Shown here: piece by piece, positions 24,902-35,447 of the stretch
Layout of the letters: each line of letters begins with the position of its first letter
How positions within the stretch are numbered: position 1 is the first letter of the stretch
From: Thioclava indica
Lineage (GTDB): Bacteria > Pseudomonadota > Alphaproteobacteria > Rhodobacterales > Rhodobacteraceae
Direction of reading: 5' to 3'
Length of the DNA: 59,004 nt
Assembly: GCF_000714545.1 (NCBI RefSeq)
Contig: NZ_AUNB01000017.1
Location: 1 to 59,004 of the forward strand
The notes under the pieces: generated by a model
Seen by the model: only the letters and a program-made list of their open reading frames with translations
Database searches by the model: none
Told to the model about the DNA's origin: nothing
Made by a program: the position numbers and the translations under genes

Positions 24902-26116
24902 TCATGAGATAATCTTGGGATCATCTCCCATATCCAGACTGGGAAAGACGGTGCTTTCCAGCAGACCCTTCTCAAAGCCGAACATGCCCCGCATCGCCCA
25001 GGCGGCATAGGCGCGCACATCGGCGGTGGGCATCAGGTCGCGCTGCTCGAATAGCGCGTGATCGGCCAGATCGGGCCAGTGGCCATAGACCTGCCCGCCG
25101 CGAATGGCACCGCCCGCCATGATCAGCGCCCCCCCGGTGCCGTGATCGGTGCCTCCAGTGCCATTTTCGCGCGCGGTGCGGCCGAACTCGGTCATCGCCA
25201 GCACCGTCGTTTTCCCCCAGTCGCGCCCCAGCCCGGATTTCAGCGCAAGGATCGCGCCCGACAGATCGCCCAAGCGCCCGGCCAACACGTTACGCTGGTT
25301 GCGATGGGTGTCCCAGCCGCCAATCGAGAAGGTGGCAATCTGGGTGTCTTCGCGCAGCCGACTCGCCGCAAAACCCGCCAGTTGCGCCGCCTGTCCCTTG
25401 ATCGCGGGGCGGGCCATGCCGGTCGCTTGCGCTTCTTTTTCGGCCTCCAGACGCGCGGAGATCTCGATCGCCTCTTGGGAGGCTGCGTGAAACAGCGGGT
25501 CGTCTTCGTAGATGCGTTCCAGCAGGCGCTGGCTTTGATCGCTCAGGCGCAGTTGCGTCTTTGGCGCCCAGCTCATCGAGGGGGCGCTGCCCTCGATCAC
25601 CTTCATCTCATCGCGCCCGACCGCGTAAGCGGTGTCGGATTGCAGATCGGGCATCGCCTGCAGCATCCGGTTGAGCCAGCCATCGCGCACCTGCGGCTGG
25701 GGCACATCCAGCCCGGTTCCGGCCTCAAGAATATCCTGCCCGTCGAAATGGCTGCGCTTGTCGCGATAGGGCGTGGCGACGGCATGGGCAAAGCCCAGCT
25801 CGCCCGCTTTCCACAGCGGCATCAGATCCGCCATCGCGGGGTGAAGCGCGTAGAAATCATTGAGCGCCGGGTCGGTCTTCCCATTGGTCAGGCTGGCGTG
25901 GCGGTAGGTGGCGTAGTCAGGATCGCCAATCGGGCGCACCACATCCAGCCCATCCATCGCGCCGCGCAGGATGATGACGACCAGGCGCGCATCTCCGGGG
26001 GCCGACGCGAAGGTCACGGGGCTGAGCAGCGGCCAAGCGGCAGCCGAGCACCCGATCAGCGAGGCAGAGCGCAAAAACAGGCGGCGAGAGAGCGGGCGGG
26101 CAGGTTTCTGTGTCAT
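24902..26116 (-). CDS. DUF1501 family exported protein
   Basis: The 404-residue product has a Tat-type leader (PLSRRLFLRSASLIGCSAAAWPLLSPVTFASA) and a DUF1501 domain, a relative of the alkaline phosphatase/sulfatase fold: RLVVIILRGAMDGLDVVRPIGDPDY, HPAMADLMPLWKAGELGFAHAVATPYRDKRSHFDGQDILEAG, SIGGWDTHRNQ, TVLAMTEFGRTARENGTGGTDHGTGGALIMAGGAIRGGQVYG. D and H residues in GGWDTH and TDHG are likely metal ligands by fold, but activity is unknown. AGGGGG precedes the ATG at 26116. It lies 10 bp after the DUF1800 gene, with which DUF1501 genes are regularly paired, so the two are probably co-transcribed. Confidence 0.92.
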   Translation of the reverse strand: MTQKPARPLSRRLFLRSASLIGCSAAAWPLLSPVTFASAPGDARLVVIILRGAMDGLDVVRPIGDPDYATYRHASLTNGKTDPALNDFYALHPAMADLMPLWKAGELGFAHAVATPYRDKRSHFDGQDILEAGTGLDVPQPQVRDGWLNRMLQAMPDLQSDTAYAVGRDEMKVIEGSAPSMSWAPKTQLRLSDQSQRLLERIYEDDPLFHAASQEAIEISARLEAEKEAQATGMARPAIKGQAAQLAGFAASRLREDTQIATFSIGGWDTHRNQRNVLAGRLGDLSGAILALKSGLGRDWGKTTVLAMTEFGRTARENGTGGTDHGTGGALIMAGGAIRGGQVYGHWPDLADHALFEQRDLMPTADVRAYAAWAMRGMFGFEKGLLESTVFPSLDMGDDPKIIS

Positions 26117-26126
26117 CGCGAGCCCC

Positions 26127-27506
26127 CTAGCGGCGGTTGAAATCGGCAGAGGCAAGGATCAGGCCGATCCCCTCGGATTTGCTTTCGGCGCGTGCGGCAG
26201 CTTGGATCAGCGTGGGGCTGGCAGCCGCGCCCAAGGCGCTTTGGACGAAGTCCCGCGGATCGGGCAGGTGGCGGTCATACAGCGCCGCGATGCGCATTGC
26301 CCAACTGATCCGCGTAGCCAGCCCTTGCGGCGTGATCCACGCGCTGGCCTCTTCGGCCCAGCCATTGGGGCCAAGCGGCTTTTGATAGGGCTGGCCCATC
26401 GCGCGCAGCGGGGCGATGATCCATGAGCGGGTCTTTTTCTGATCCAGATCGGCAATCAAGCCGGCGGGCGGGGCGATGGCGCGCAGCGACGCGGCCATGA
26501 AATCCCAAGGCTGGCGCGCCTTGCCCCCAAGCGGAGCCCAAGCGGCGGGGTGTTCGAGCATTGCCGCGTAGGTGGCGCGCAGGTCGCTTTGATGGGCGAG
26601 ATAGGCGCTTGCGATGTGATCCACCAGATCGGGGTCGGGTTGATCGGCCACGAAATGCACCGCCAGTTTATGCGCCAGATGATGCGCGGTGGCAGGGTGG
26701 AGCGCGATGTCATCAAGGGCTGCGTAGATGTCGCTGATATTGGCCGGGGTCTCGCCGCCATAGCGCTGCCCCAGCACCAATTCGGCCCCCGGCTGCGCCC
26801 AGTTGGGATGAAAGACAAAGCCCTTACCAGCGTTAAACCCAAGCCCGGTCAGCAGCTTGGCGAATTGGCGCACGTCCTCTTGGGTGTAGGGCGCGTCGAC
26901 GCCCAATGTGTGCAGCTCTAGCACTTCGCGGCCCAGATTTTCGTTCAGCCCGACATTCTCGCGCTTTTTGGCATAGGCGCTTTGCGGCCCGATCGAGCGG
27001 GTCTGATCGAGATATAGCAACATCGCCGGGTGGGTCACAGCGGCGCGCAGCATTTGCGCGAATGTGGTGGCCAGATGGGGGCGGATCGCCTCTTGGGCAA
27101 AGGCGTCGGGGGCGGTCGCGGTCACGCCTGACTTGCTGGTCACGGTGAAGTGATCGCACCAAAAGAACTGCAACCGCTCGCGAAATCCCTGCGGCGAAAG
27201 ACTGGCGCGGGCAAGCTGGGCGCGCAGCCCGATAAGCACCTGATTATTGAGGCGCTTGCGAACCGCTTTGATGCGTTTCTGGCCCGTCTCGTCGCCTGCG
27301 CGCTTTGCTTTGCGCGCGCCTTGCATGTCGCGCATTTGCTGGCGCATGAAATCGGTGCCGCTTAGCGGCCAGAGCGTCGCGGCGGTATCGGGCGCGTCAA
27401 GCTGGTCAAGCAGCGCTTGCGCATTCACAGGGGCTGGCTGATCGGGGCTCAGCCCGTAGCCATAGCGGATCGCCGCAATCGTAGAGACGTCTTTCGTCCC
27501 GGCCAT
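26127..27506 (-). CDS. DUF1800 family protein
   Basis: The 459-residue protein carries the DUF1800 domain: AAIRYGYGLSPDQ near the N-terminus, RERLQFFWCDHFTVTS (about 140-155), AIRPHLATTFAQMLRAAVTHPAMLLYLDQTRSIG, NENLGREVLELHTLGV and YTQEDVRQFAKLLTGLG. The function of this family is unknown; with DUF1501 it is often involved in material of the cell surface or in polymer metabolism, which is only association. No clear signal peptide is seen with the start at 27506, where GGGAGC precedes the ATG; the frame extends to 27590 without gaining one. It is the first gene of the two-gene unit. Confidence 0.92.
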   Translation of the reverse strand: MAGTKDVSTIAAIRYGYGLSPDQPAPVNAQALLDQLDAPDTAATLWPLSGTDFMRQQMRDMQGARKAKRAGDETGQKRIKAVRKRLNNQVLIGLRAQLARASLSPQGFRERLQFFWCDHFTVTSKSGVTATAPDAFAQEAIRPHLATTFAQMLRAAVTHPAMLLYLDQTRSIGPQSAYAKKRENVGLNENLGREVLELHTLGVDAPYTQEDVRQFAKLLTGLGFNAGKGFVFHPNWAQPGAELVLGQRYGGETPANISDIYAALDDIALHPATAHHLAHKLAVHFVADQPDPDLVDHIASAYLAHQSDLRATYAAMLEHPAAWAPLGGKARQPWDFMAASLRAIAPPAGLIADLDQKKTRSWIIAPLRAMGQPYQKPLGPNGWAEEASAWITPQGLATRISWAMRIAALYDRHLPDPRDFVQSALGAAASPTLIQAAARAESKSEGIGLILASADFNRR

Positions 27507-27736
27507 GTCTGGCTCCCTTTGCAATAGCTGGCGCGGGCGCATCGGCCCGATTGCGCGGCTCTCGCAGCTATAGATAAGCGCGCGAAACACGCTTGCCTAG
27601 CGCACAGGTGTGCGCTTCGCTCAAACGTGGCGACGCAACGTGATGCTGCGCTGCGGCGTGTAAAGCCGTTGAATGCCTCACGCGTTCTTGTATCATTATG
27701 TTTGAATATGTTCTCACGGGAGAAAGGGAGACTGCC

Positions 27737-28252
27737 ATGCGAGAGGCTCCAAAGCCATTTTGGTCACCGCTCAGCGCAGGAATTGTGCTGGGTCTGGCCT
27801 TGCTTTTAACGTTTGTGATTACCGGCCACGGGCTGGGCGCATCCGGGTTTGTCACGCGACTCGCAGCACAAGCCAATGACTGGGTCGCACCGACCGCGAC
27901 CACTGAAAACGCTTATTTCGGACCGTTCATGAAGGCGGGCAATCCGCTGATGTCCTGGATCACCTGGGAAGTCGTGGGCGTTCTGATCGGTGCGTTTCTG
28001 GGCGCCAAAGGGGCGGGCCGGATTGCCGTTAAGGTCGAACGCGGCCCGTCAACCTCGGGCGGTAGCCGCCTTATGTATGCGCTGATCGGTGGCGTGCTGG
28101 TGGGCTTTGGCGCGCGTCTGGCGCGGGGCTGCACCTCGGGTGTGGGCCTGTCGGGCGGGGCAACGCTTGCGGTCGCAGGTTTCGTGTTCCTGATCGGGTT
28201 TTTCGCGGCAGGCTTTGCCGTGTCCTTTCTTATGCGGAGGGTCTGGCAATGA
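27737..28252 (+). CDS. YeeE/YedE family sulfur transporter, first half
   Basis: The 171-residue membrane protein has about four helices and the diagnostic GGVLVGFGARLARGCTSGVGLSGGATLAVAGFVFLIGFFAAG (119-160), in which C132 lies in the conserved R-G-C-T-S-G-x-G motif. In the thiosulfate transporter TsuA such cysteines relay the substrate through the membrane. Here the family is split into two half-size genes (PmpA/PmpB-like); this is the first. AAAGGGAG precedes the ATG at 27737. It overlaps the second half by 4 bp. The substrate is probably a sulfur species such as thiosulfate or a persulfide. Confidence 0.88.
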   Translation: MREAPKPFWSPLSAGIVLGLALLLTFVITGHGLGASGFVTRLAAQANDWVAPTATTENAYFGPFMKAGNPLMSWITWEVVGVLIGAFLGAKGAGRIAVKVERGPSTSGGSRLMYALIGGVLVGFGARLARGCTSGVGLSGGATLAVAGFVFLIGFFAAGFAVSFLMRRVWQ

Positions 28253-28893
28253 GCATTCCGTTTTATGATGGCGGTGTGGCCGCAGGTCTGCTGTCGGGTG
28301 TGTTGTTTGGCTACGCGCTTGAGGCCGCCGGTTTTGGCAGCCCGCGCAAGCTGACGGCGCAGTTTTCGCTGCGCGATTTCTCGGTGTTCAAGGTGATGTT
28401 TACCGCCGTTCTGGTTGCCGCAATCGGGATGTATATCCTGCGCACGATGGGGCTGATGGCGGGTAATGCGGTGTTCATTCCGACGCTGTTTTTCTGGGCG
28501 ATCCTTGCGGGTGGTCTGCTGATCGGGGCCGGGTTCGCATTGGGCGGTTATTGTCCGGGCACATCCGTGGTCGGCGTGGCCTCGGGGCGCATCGACGCGG
28601 TGGTGTTTGGCGTCGGCATGGTGCTGGGCACCTCGGCTTTCGCGTGGGTCTATGAGCCGCTGATCGGCTTTTACATGGCTGGACAAGGCCCGGCGGCGCA
28701 AACTTTGCCCCAGCTATTTGGCCTGCCCGAATGGGTCGTGCTGCTGGTGCTGGTGATCCTTGCCGCAGTCGGGTTCCGCCTTGGCACGATGATGGAGCGC
28801 GCGCGGGGGGGGCCGCTGACCGCAGCCGAAGTCTGCGCGCCTGATGACGAGGCCGATGACATGACCATGACCGCCGCCACGCGCCAAGCCTGA
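28249..28893 (+). CDS. YeeE/YedE family sulfur transporter, second half
   Basis: The 214-residue membrane protein has five to six helices. SGVLFGYALEAAGFGSPRKLTAQFSLRDFSVFKVMFTAVLVAAIGMYIL (16-64) and GAGFALGGYCPGTSVVGVASGRIDAVVFGVGMVLG (93-127) are the YeeE/YedE signatures, C102 being the second of the two transport cysteines. The C-terminus is a short acidic cytoplasmic tail with a free Cys in EVCAPDDEADD. Its ATGA overlap with the first half supports a heteromeric transporter. The secreted phosphatase gene starts 48 bp later. Confidence 0.88.
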   Translation: MSIPFYDGGVAAGLLSGVLFGYALEAAGFGSPRKLTAQFSLRDFSVFKVMFTAVLVAAIGMYILRTMGLMAGNAVFIPTLFFWAILAGGLLIGAGFALGGYCPGTSVVGVASGRIDAVVFGVGMVLGTSAFAWVYEPLIGFYMAGQGPAAQTLPQLFGLPEWVVLLVLVILAAVGFRLGTMMERARGGPLTAAEVCAPDDEADDMTMTAATRQA

Positions 28894-28941
28894 GCGTGAA
28901 ATGATATATAATTCAAAGCCTACTTCAGGGAGGAGTGTTCG

Positions 28942-29742
28942 ATGAGAACCCACAAAACCAAGACTCGTAAAAGCCTGCTGCGCGCGGCGATGGTGCCGGT
29001 AACGGCGCTGGCGATGGGGGCTGCTGTGCCGACGAGTGCTTCGGCGCAGGCAACCAATCCCTGCGCGCCTGCCGCAGCGGTCAATCCCTGCGCGCCAGCC
29101 GCCATGCCAAGCAATCCTTGCGCTCCGGCTGCGGCTAATCCTTGCGCACCGGGGGCTGCGGCTGCCAACCCCTGCGCACCGGGCGCGGCCAATCCTTGTG
29201 CGCCGGGGGCTGCGCCTGCGGCCAAGGCTGCGGATGCCAGTGCGCTGCCCAAAGGTCCTTACGACACCACCGTCAAGGCGACCCAAGCGCCCTATGGCAA
29301 CGAGATGCCCAATATTGTGGATAATTACCTGCGCGCCTCGCCCTATATCGGCACGGGCGGGTTTATCGACCCGACGGGTATTCCGATGCTGAAAATGCTG
29401 GGTTTCAAGACGGTTGTCAGCCTGCTTAAACCCGATGAGGGTGCGCCCAACGAAGGCGATCTGGTGAAAAAGTCGGGAATGAACTACATTCAAATCTCTG
29501 TGCCGACGATGGCCCCGACAGCCGATCAGGTCGCGGAATTTGCCAAGATTGCGGACGATCCGGCGAATTACCCGATCTTGCTGCATTGCGAAAGCTCCAA
29601 CCGGGTGGGCGCGATGTGGGCGCTTTATCGGGCCTCCAAGGGCGTGCCCGCTGAAATCGCGGTGGAAGAGGGGCGTCAAGTTGGCCTCAAGACCTCACGT
29701 GAACCGCAAGTGCGACAAGATCTGGGCTTGCCGCCGCTGTGA
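28942..29742 (+). CDS. Secreted DUF442-like phosphatase with six NPCAP repeats
   Basis: The 266-residue precursor has a signal peptide (1-35, TSASA), a low-complexity Ala-rich region holding six NPCAP motifs with Cys at 41, 50, 60, 68, 78 and 86, and a domain like the tyrosine-phosphatase-fold DUF442/Blh group: PNIVDNYLRASPYIGTGGFIDP, MLGFKTVVSLLKPDEGAPNEGDLVKKSGMNYIQISV, and the P-loop HCESSNR with C216 and R221. Blh-type domains go with sulfide-detoxification genes, and this gene follows a sulfur transporter. The repeats would give the periplasmic protein six closely spaced thiols, good for binding sulfane sulfur or metal; that is inference. GGGAGGAG precedes the ATG. Confidence 0.8.
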   Translation: MRTHKTKTRKSLLRAAMVPVTALAMGAAVPTSASAQATNPCAPAAAVNPCAPAAMPSNPCAPAAANPCAPGAAAANPCAPGAANPCAPGAAPAAKAADASALPKGPYDTTVKATQAPYGNEMPNIVDNYLRASPYIGTGGFIDPTGIPMLKMLGFKTVVSLLKPDEGAPNEGDLVKKSGMNYIQISVPTMAPTADQVAEFAKIADDPANYPILLHCESSNRVGAMWALYRASKGVPAEIAVEEGRQVGLKTSREPQVRQDLGLPPL

Positions 29743-29765
29743 TGGGTTGATCTTATGACACAGGC

Positions 29766-29799
29766 GGGGCCGGTCGGTTGGCCGGTCCCGTTTGTATTT
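29766..29799 (+). terminator. Probable terminator after the NPCAP phosphatase gene
   Basis: GGGGCCGG (29766-29773) pairs with CCGGTCCC (29782-29789), one G-U wobble, 8-nt loop, followed by GTTTGTATTT. It is 23 bp past the stop codon. The T-run is interrupted, so termination may be partial. Confidence 0.55.
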
Positions 29800-29827
29800 C
29801 GCAGGCTGTAATCAGTGAGGGGGTCGC

Positions 29828-30574
29828 ATGGGTCATTTCGCGAAGGGCAGCAATCAAAGCGCGCTGCCAGCGTTTAACAAACTTCCCCGCGCGCGGCTGG
29901 AAGAGATGCATGACGCAGCCGAAACGGTGATCGAATGCGAAACCGTTTTGCGCAAATCCGGCATGAGCGTGGTGTCCGAAGTGCTGCGCGATCAGGGCAC
30001 TTTCACCACATGGGAGCGCTATCCCAAGGGCGACATTTTCGATCCCGAAACCCATTGCCAGTATTTTTACCACGCCCATACCACTGATGAGATGCTGACG
30101 GGCGAGAACGGCCATTTCCACCTGTTCGTGCGCCCTGATGCACTGGTTCCGGGCCTTGCGCCTTGGGCCTTGCCCGGCGCGCAAATCCCCGATGATCCCG
30201 CCGCGCGCTTTGCCCATATCGGCGCGATCAGTGTGGATGCCAAGGGCAACCCGCTGCGCATTTTCACGACCAATCGCTGGGTCACGGATGAGACGTTTTA
30301 TCACGCAAGCGATGTGATCGCGCTGCTCGATCAGTTCACCATTGAACTGGCGCATCCCAACTGGGCGGTGAACCTGTGGCTAAGTGCGATGGTCGCGCTG
30401 TATCGCCCGCAATTTGAGGCGCTATTGCGCGCGCGCGATACCCGGATCGAGGCATGGCTGGGCGAGCATCCCGACAGTGCGGTGCTCGAAGATCGCGGCT
30501 TGCAAAACACCTCGGAGATGGCGATCGACCCGCATTGGCAGATCACCGCGATTGAGGCGGAGCTCGATCTTTAG
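29828..30574 (+). CDS. His-rich conserved protein, possibly DUF6969 family
   Basis: The 248-residue protein is soluble with no leader. A helical N-terminal part (PRARLEEMHDAAETVIECETVLRKSGMSVVSEVLRDQG) is followed by WERYPKGDIFDPETHCQYFYHAHTTDEMLTGENGHFHLFVRPD, where five His residues cluster, and then by RFAHIGAISVDAKGNPLRIFTTNRWVTDETFYHASDVIALLDQF. The pattern resembles proteins that I believe are filed under DUF6969, but I am not certain. The clustered His and acidic residues could form a metal site. Function unknown. GTGAGGGGG precedes the ATG. It overlaps the stop of the convergent TM2-domain gene by 4 bp. Confidence 0.7.
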   Translation: MGHFAKGSNQSALPAFNKLPRARLEEMHDAAETVIECETVLRKSGMSVVSEVLRDQGTFTTWERYPKGDIFDPETHCQYFYHAHTTDEMLTGENGHFHLFVRPDALVPGLAPWALPGAQIPDDPAARFAHIGAISVDAKGNPLRIFTTNRWVTDETFYHASDVIALLDQFTIELAHPNWAVNLWLSAMVALYRPQFEALLRARDTRIEAWLGEHPDSAVLEDRGLQNTSEMAIDPHWQITAIEAELDL

Positions 30575-30885
30575 CCTTCCTGCATAAGACGCCAGCGGGT
30601 CTCGGCCATCCCCTGCGCGATCATACCGGGGATCAGCAGCGCATCGATCAGCCACCACAACCCGACCAGCGCCAGCGGGATATAGCCAATCAGGATCGGC
30701 GCCAGCAGCGTGCCAATTCCCGTCATCAACAGCATGATCACGCCAGAGCCGACGCGGCCCAGATACATCCGGTGCACGCCGAGCATCGGCAGGAAGAACC
30801 AAAGCGCATAGGCGGCCAGCGCAGATTTCTTTTCATTGGCGACGCGCTGTTCCACATAAAGGGCGCGGGTGTCGTCTCGTGTCAT
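30571..30885 (-). CDS. TM2 domain protein
   Basis: The product of 104 residues has a short charged N-terminus (about 25 residues) and two membrane helices linked by a tight turn: SALAAYALWFFLPMLGVHRMYLGRVGSGVIMLLMTGIGTLLAPILIGYIPLALVGLWWLIDALLIPGMI. The pattern of a Gly-x-His-x-x-Tyr-Leu-Gly turn followed by a second helix ending in W-W-x-x-D is the TM2 domain. Its role is unknown. CGAGGAT precedes the ATG at 30885. It is convergent with the His-rich gene and divergent from the DUF3445 gene. Confidence 0.85.
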   Translation of the reverse strand: MTRDDTRALYVEQRVANEKKSALAAYALWFFLPMLGVHRMYLGRVGSGVIMLLMTGIGTLLAPILIGYIPLALVGLWWLIDALLIPGMIAQGMAETRWRLMQEG

Positions 30886-30999
30886 GTTAATCCTCGTTAC
30901 ATTGTCTTGGCTCGATATGGGAACGGTTACGCGTGATGCAAGCCCGCGCGCGCAAAAAGGTGGCTTGTCGGGGCGGGGATTGCGCGCCAATCTGGCGGG

Positions 31000-31800
31000 A
31001 TGGAACCGATCTTGCAGACCTCGCTTAGCTTCGCCCCGTGGGTGGATGCGCGCACGCGCGGGCTGCCCGGCGTGGTGCCGTTTGCGCTTGACGACTGGCT
31101 TGAGGTGGATAGCGCTTACGCTGCGCAGATGGCACTGCGCGAGAGGCTGCTGGCTGAGGCGCCCGAGCAGGTGCATGCCCTTGCGCCCTGTGCGCAGGCG
31201 GCGGCGGTTGAGCTGTATGACATGATCTTGGCGCTCCTGCCGGGGCTTGGGTTTGATCTGCAAAGCGACGTGGCGATCTGCCCCGACGGGCGGGCGGTGA
31301 CGCCGGCGCGCGATCAGCCGCTGATGACGCTGGGGCGACTGGTGCAAGCGGATCTGTGCCTGCTGCAACCCGATCCTGACGGGGGCGGGCAGGGCGAGCA
31401 TGTACTGACCGGCGGTGTGTTGTGTTTCCCCTCGGGCTGGCGTCTGCGCGAGAAATTCATGCGCGCGATGATGCGCATTCACGCCCCGATCGAGGTTTAT
31501 ACCGACGATCTGGGGCGACGTGTGCAACGGCTGATGGACGGGGTGCAGCCGGGGCGCGGGCTGATGCGCGGCACGGCGTCCCATTCCGACGCCTATCTCG
31601 CCGATCCGCGCTCGGAATACGAATACGACCATGGCAGCGTCGCCTCGCCCTTCATTCGCGTCGAGCGTCAGGGATTGGTGCGCTTGCCGCAAACACGCGC
31701 GGTGGTGTTTTCCATCCACACCCAAATCGTGCGCCCCGAGGCGCTGAGTGCAGAGCAGGCGGCGACGTTGAAGGAGTTTCCGATCCGCGTGGCGGATTGA
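31000..31800 (+). CDS. DUF3445 haem-dependent oxidative N-demethylase-like protein
   Basis: The 266-residue protein carries DUF3445, the family of the haem-containing alpha subunit of dimethylamine monooxygenase/HODM. Recognisable stretches: RTRGLPGVVPFALDDWLEVDSAYAAQMALRERLL, LLALLPGLGF-like MILALLPGLGFDL, LVQADLCLLQPDPDG, LTGGVLCFPSGWRLREKFMRAMMRIHAPIEVYTDDLGRRVQRLMDGVQPGRGLMRGTAS, and RQGLVRLPQTRAVVFSIHTQIVRPEAL. No partner reductase or dimethylamine genes are near, so it is a lone copy; a demethylase role for this member is not certain. GGCGGG precedes the ATG. A low-GC segment begins after it. Confidence 0.85.
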   Translation: MEPILQTSLSFAPWVDARTRGLPGVVPFALDDWLEVDSAYAAQMALRERLLAEAPEQVHALAPCAQAAAVELYDMILALLPGLGFDLQSDVAICPDGRAVTPARDQPLMTLGRLVQADLCLLQPDPDGGGQGEHVLTGGVLCFPSGWRLREKFMRAMMRIHAPIEVYTDDLGRRVQRLMDGVQPGRGLMRGTASHSDAYLADPRSEYEYDHGSVASPFIRVERQGLVRLPQTRAVVFSIHTQIVRPEALSAEQAATLKEFPIRVAD

Positions 31801-31986
31801 TAGGGGCGGGACGAAGATGTTATCCGGCACGGCAACGGCAGAGTTATTGCACGTTGCGGACATTGCAGAAATTCTGGCAATGACCGCTTCAAGGCTCAGG
31901 TTGTCGTCGGCACAAGCTCCCAGAGCTGATACTTTTCCAGAAAAATATGGTAAACTGCACCATGTTTCTTGAAAAGGAGCTTCCCA

Positions 31987-32277
31987 ATGACTTGCAGTGA
32001 CCGTGAACAACTTACCAGAGAAGATGTCTCAAGGATCCGGAGATTGGAAGAAGAGATATTTGGCCGTGTATGCGAAATTGGCCGGATCATGAAGAGGAAA
32101 GAAAATCTAGACGGCGTCGGGTCCGCTGCCATCAAGCAGTTCACCGTGACACCTCGAGGTGCGAGCGAACTTGATCCGAACGTTGCTCAGATTGAGGTTG
32201 TTTTCAAAGACGGCAGCGCAGGATGCGTAAAGGATCCACCCGGAGTTTCCTGTAATACCAAATGCGAAGACTGCTAA
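31987..32277 (+). CDS. Low-GC small protein with Cys-rich C-terminus, 96 aa
   Basis: AAGGAG lies 8 nt before the ATG at 31987, a good ribosome-binding site. The protein has an N-terminal charged helix (REQLTREDVSRIRRLEEEIFGRVCEIGRIMKRKENL), a middle strand-like part IEVVFKDGSAG, and a tail with four Cys in 17 residues (GCVKDPPGVSCNTKCEDC). I do not recognise it. G+C is clearly below the neighbours (near 47%), with AGA/AGG and ATA codons, which suggests recent acquisition. The Cys tail might bind a metal or be a modification site, as in some ribosomally made peptide precursors, but no modification enzyme is near. The 185 bp in front hold no gene. Confidence 0.6.
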   Translation: MTCSDREQLTREDVSRIRRLEEEIFGRVCEIGRIMKRKENLDGVGSAAIKQFTVTPRGASELDPNVAQIEVVFKDGSAGCVKDPPGVSCNTKCEDC

Positions 32278-32381
32278 GCAGCTTTCTTGGAAGCAATTAG
32301 TCGCAGCTACGCCAGACACAAGTGCCCCTATCGCGAAGCGATTTAGTGCTTGGACGCATTCCTGCCCTCCGCCCAAATAGC

Positions 32382-32406
32382 AAAGGCCCCGCAATCGCGG
32401 GGCCTC
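32382..32406 (-). terminator. Terminator of the aconitase gene
   Basis: On the reverse strand GGCCCCGC and GCGGGGCC (plus 32397-32404 and 32385-32392) form an 8-bp stem with a 4-nt loop, followed by TTTGC. It begins 25 bp after the acnA stop codon. Confidence 0.7.
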
Positions 32407-32428
32407 TCCATTTCTCTCAACTCTGAAA

Positions 32429-35179
<2,751 letters not shown>

Positions 35180-35447
35180 GAGATGGCCTCCCTTCATGGG
35201 GTCTAAGGGTGTCGCTGCAATAGTGTTTGCCCCAAGCAGCGCGCGCGTTCAAGAGGTTCGCGCTATTTTTTGTATACCATTGCACACAAAGACGGATGGA
35301 TCAGGCGGAAAACCGCATAAAACAGGGGTTGTGCGTGGTTTCGCCCATGTGTGTCACAGTTGTGCAAAGAAATCTCGCAAAACCTTGATTGGCTCTGGTG
35401 CGAACCTCAACGCTAGATATAACAACGGGAGTTTTGGAAGGGTTACA

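Noticed and set aside
27690-27720. SqrR/BigR-type operator before the YeeE/YedE genes
   Set aside because: AT-rich bases including TCATTATGT and GAATATG are present, and the first string recurs before sqr, but no ATTC-N8-GAAT palindrome is found.
35272-35277. GntR/FadR-like operator (GTATAC) upstream of acnA
   Set aside because: Only a 6-bp palindrome with weak flanks; too short to claim.
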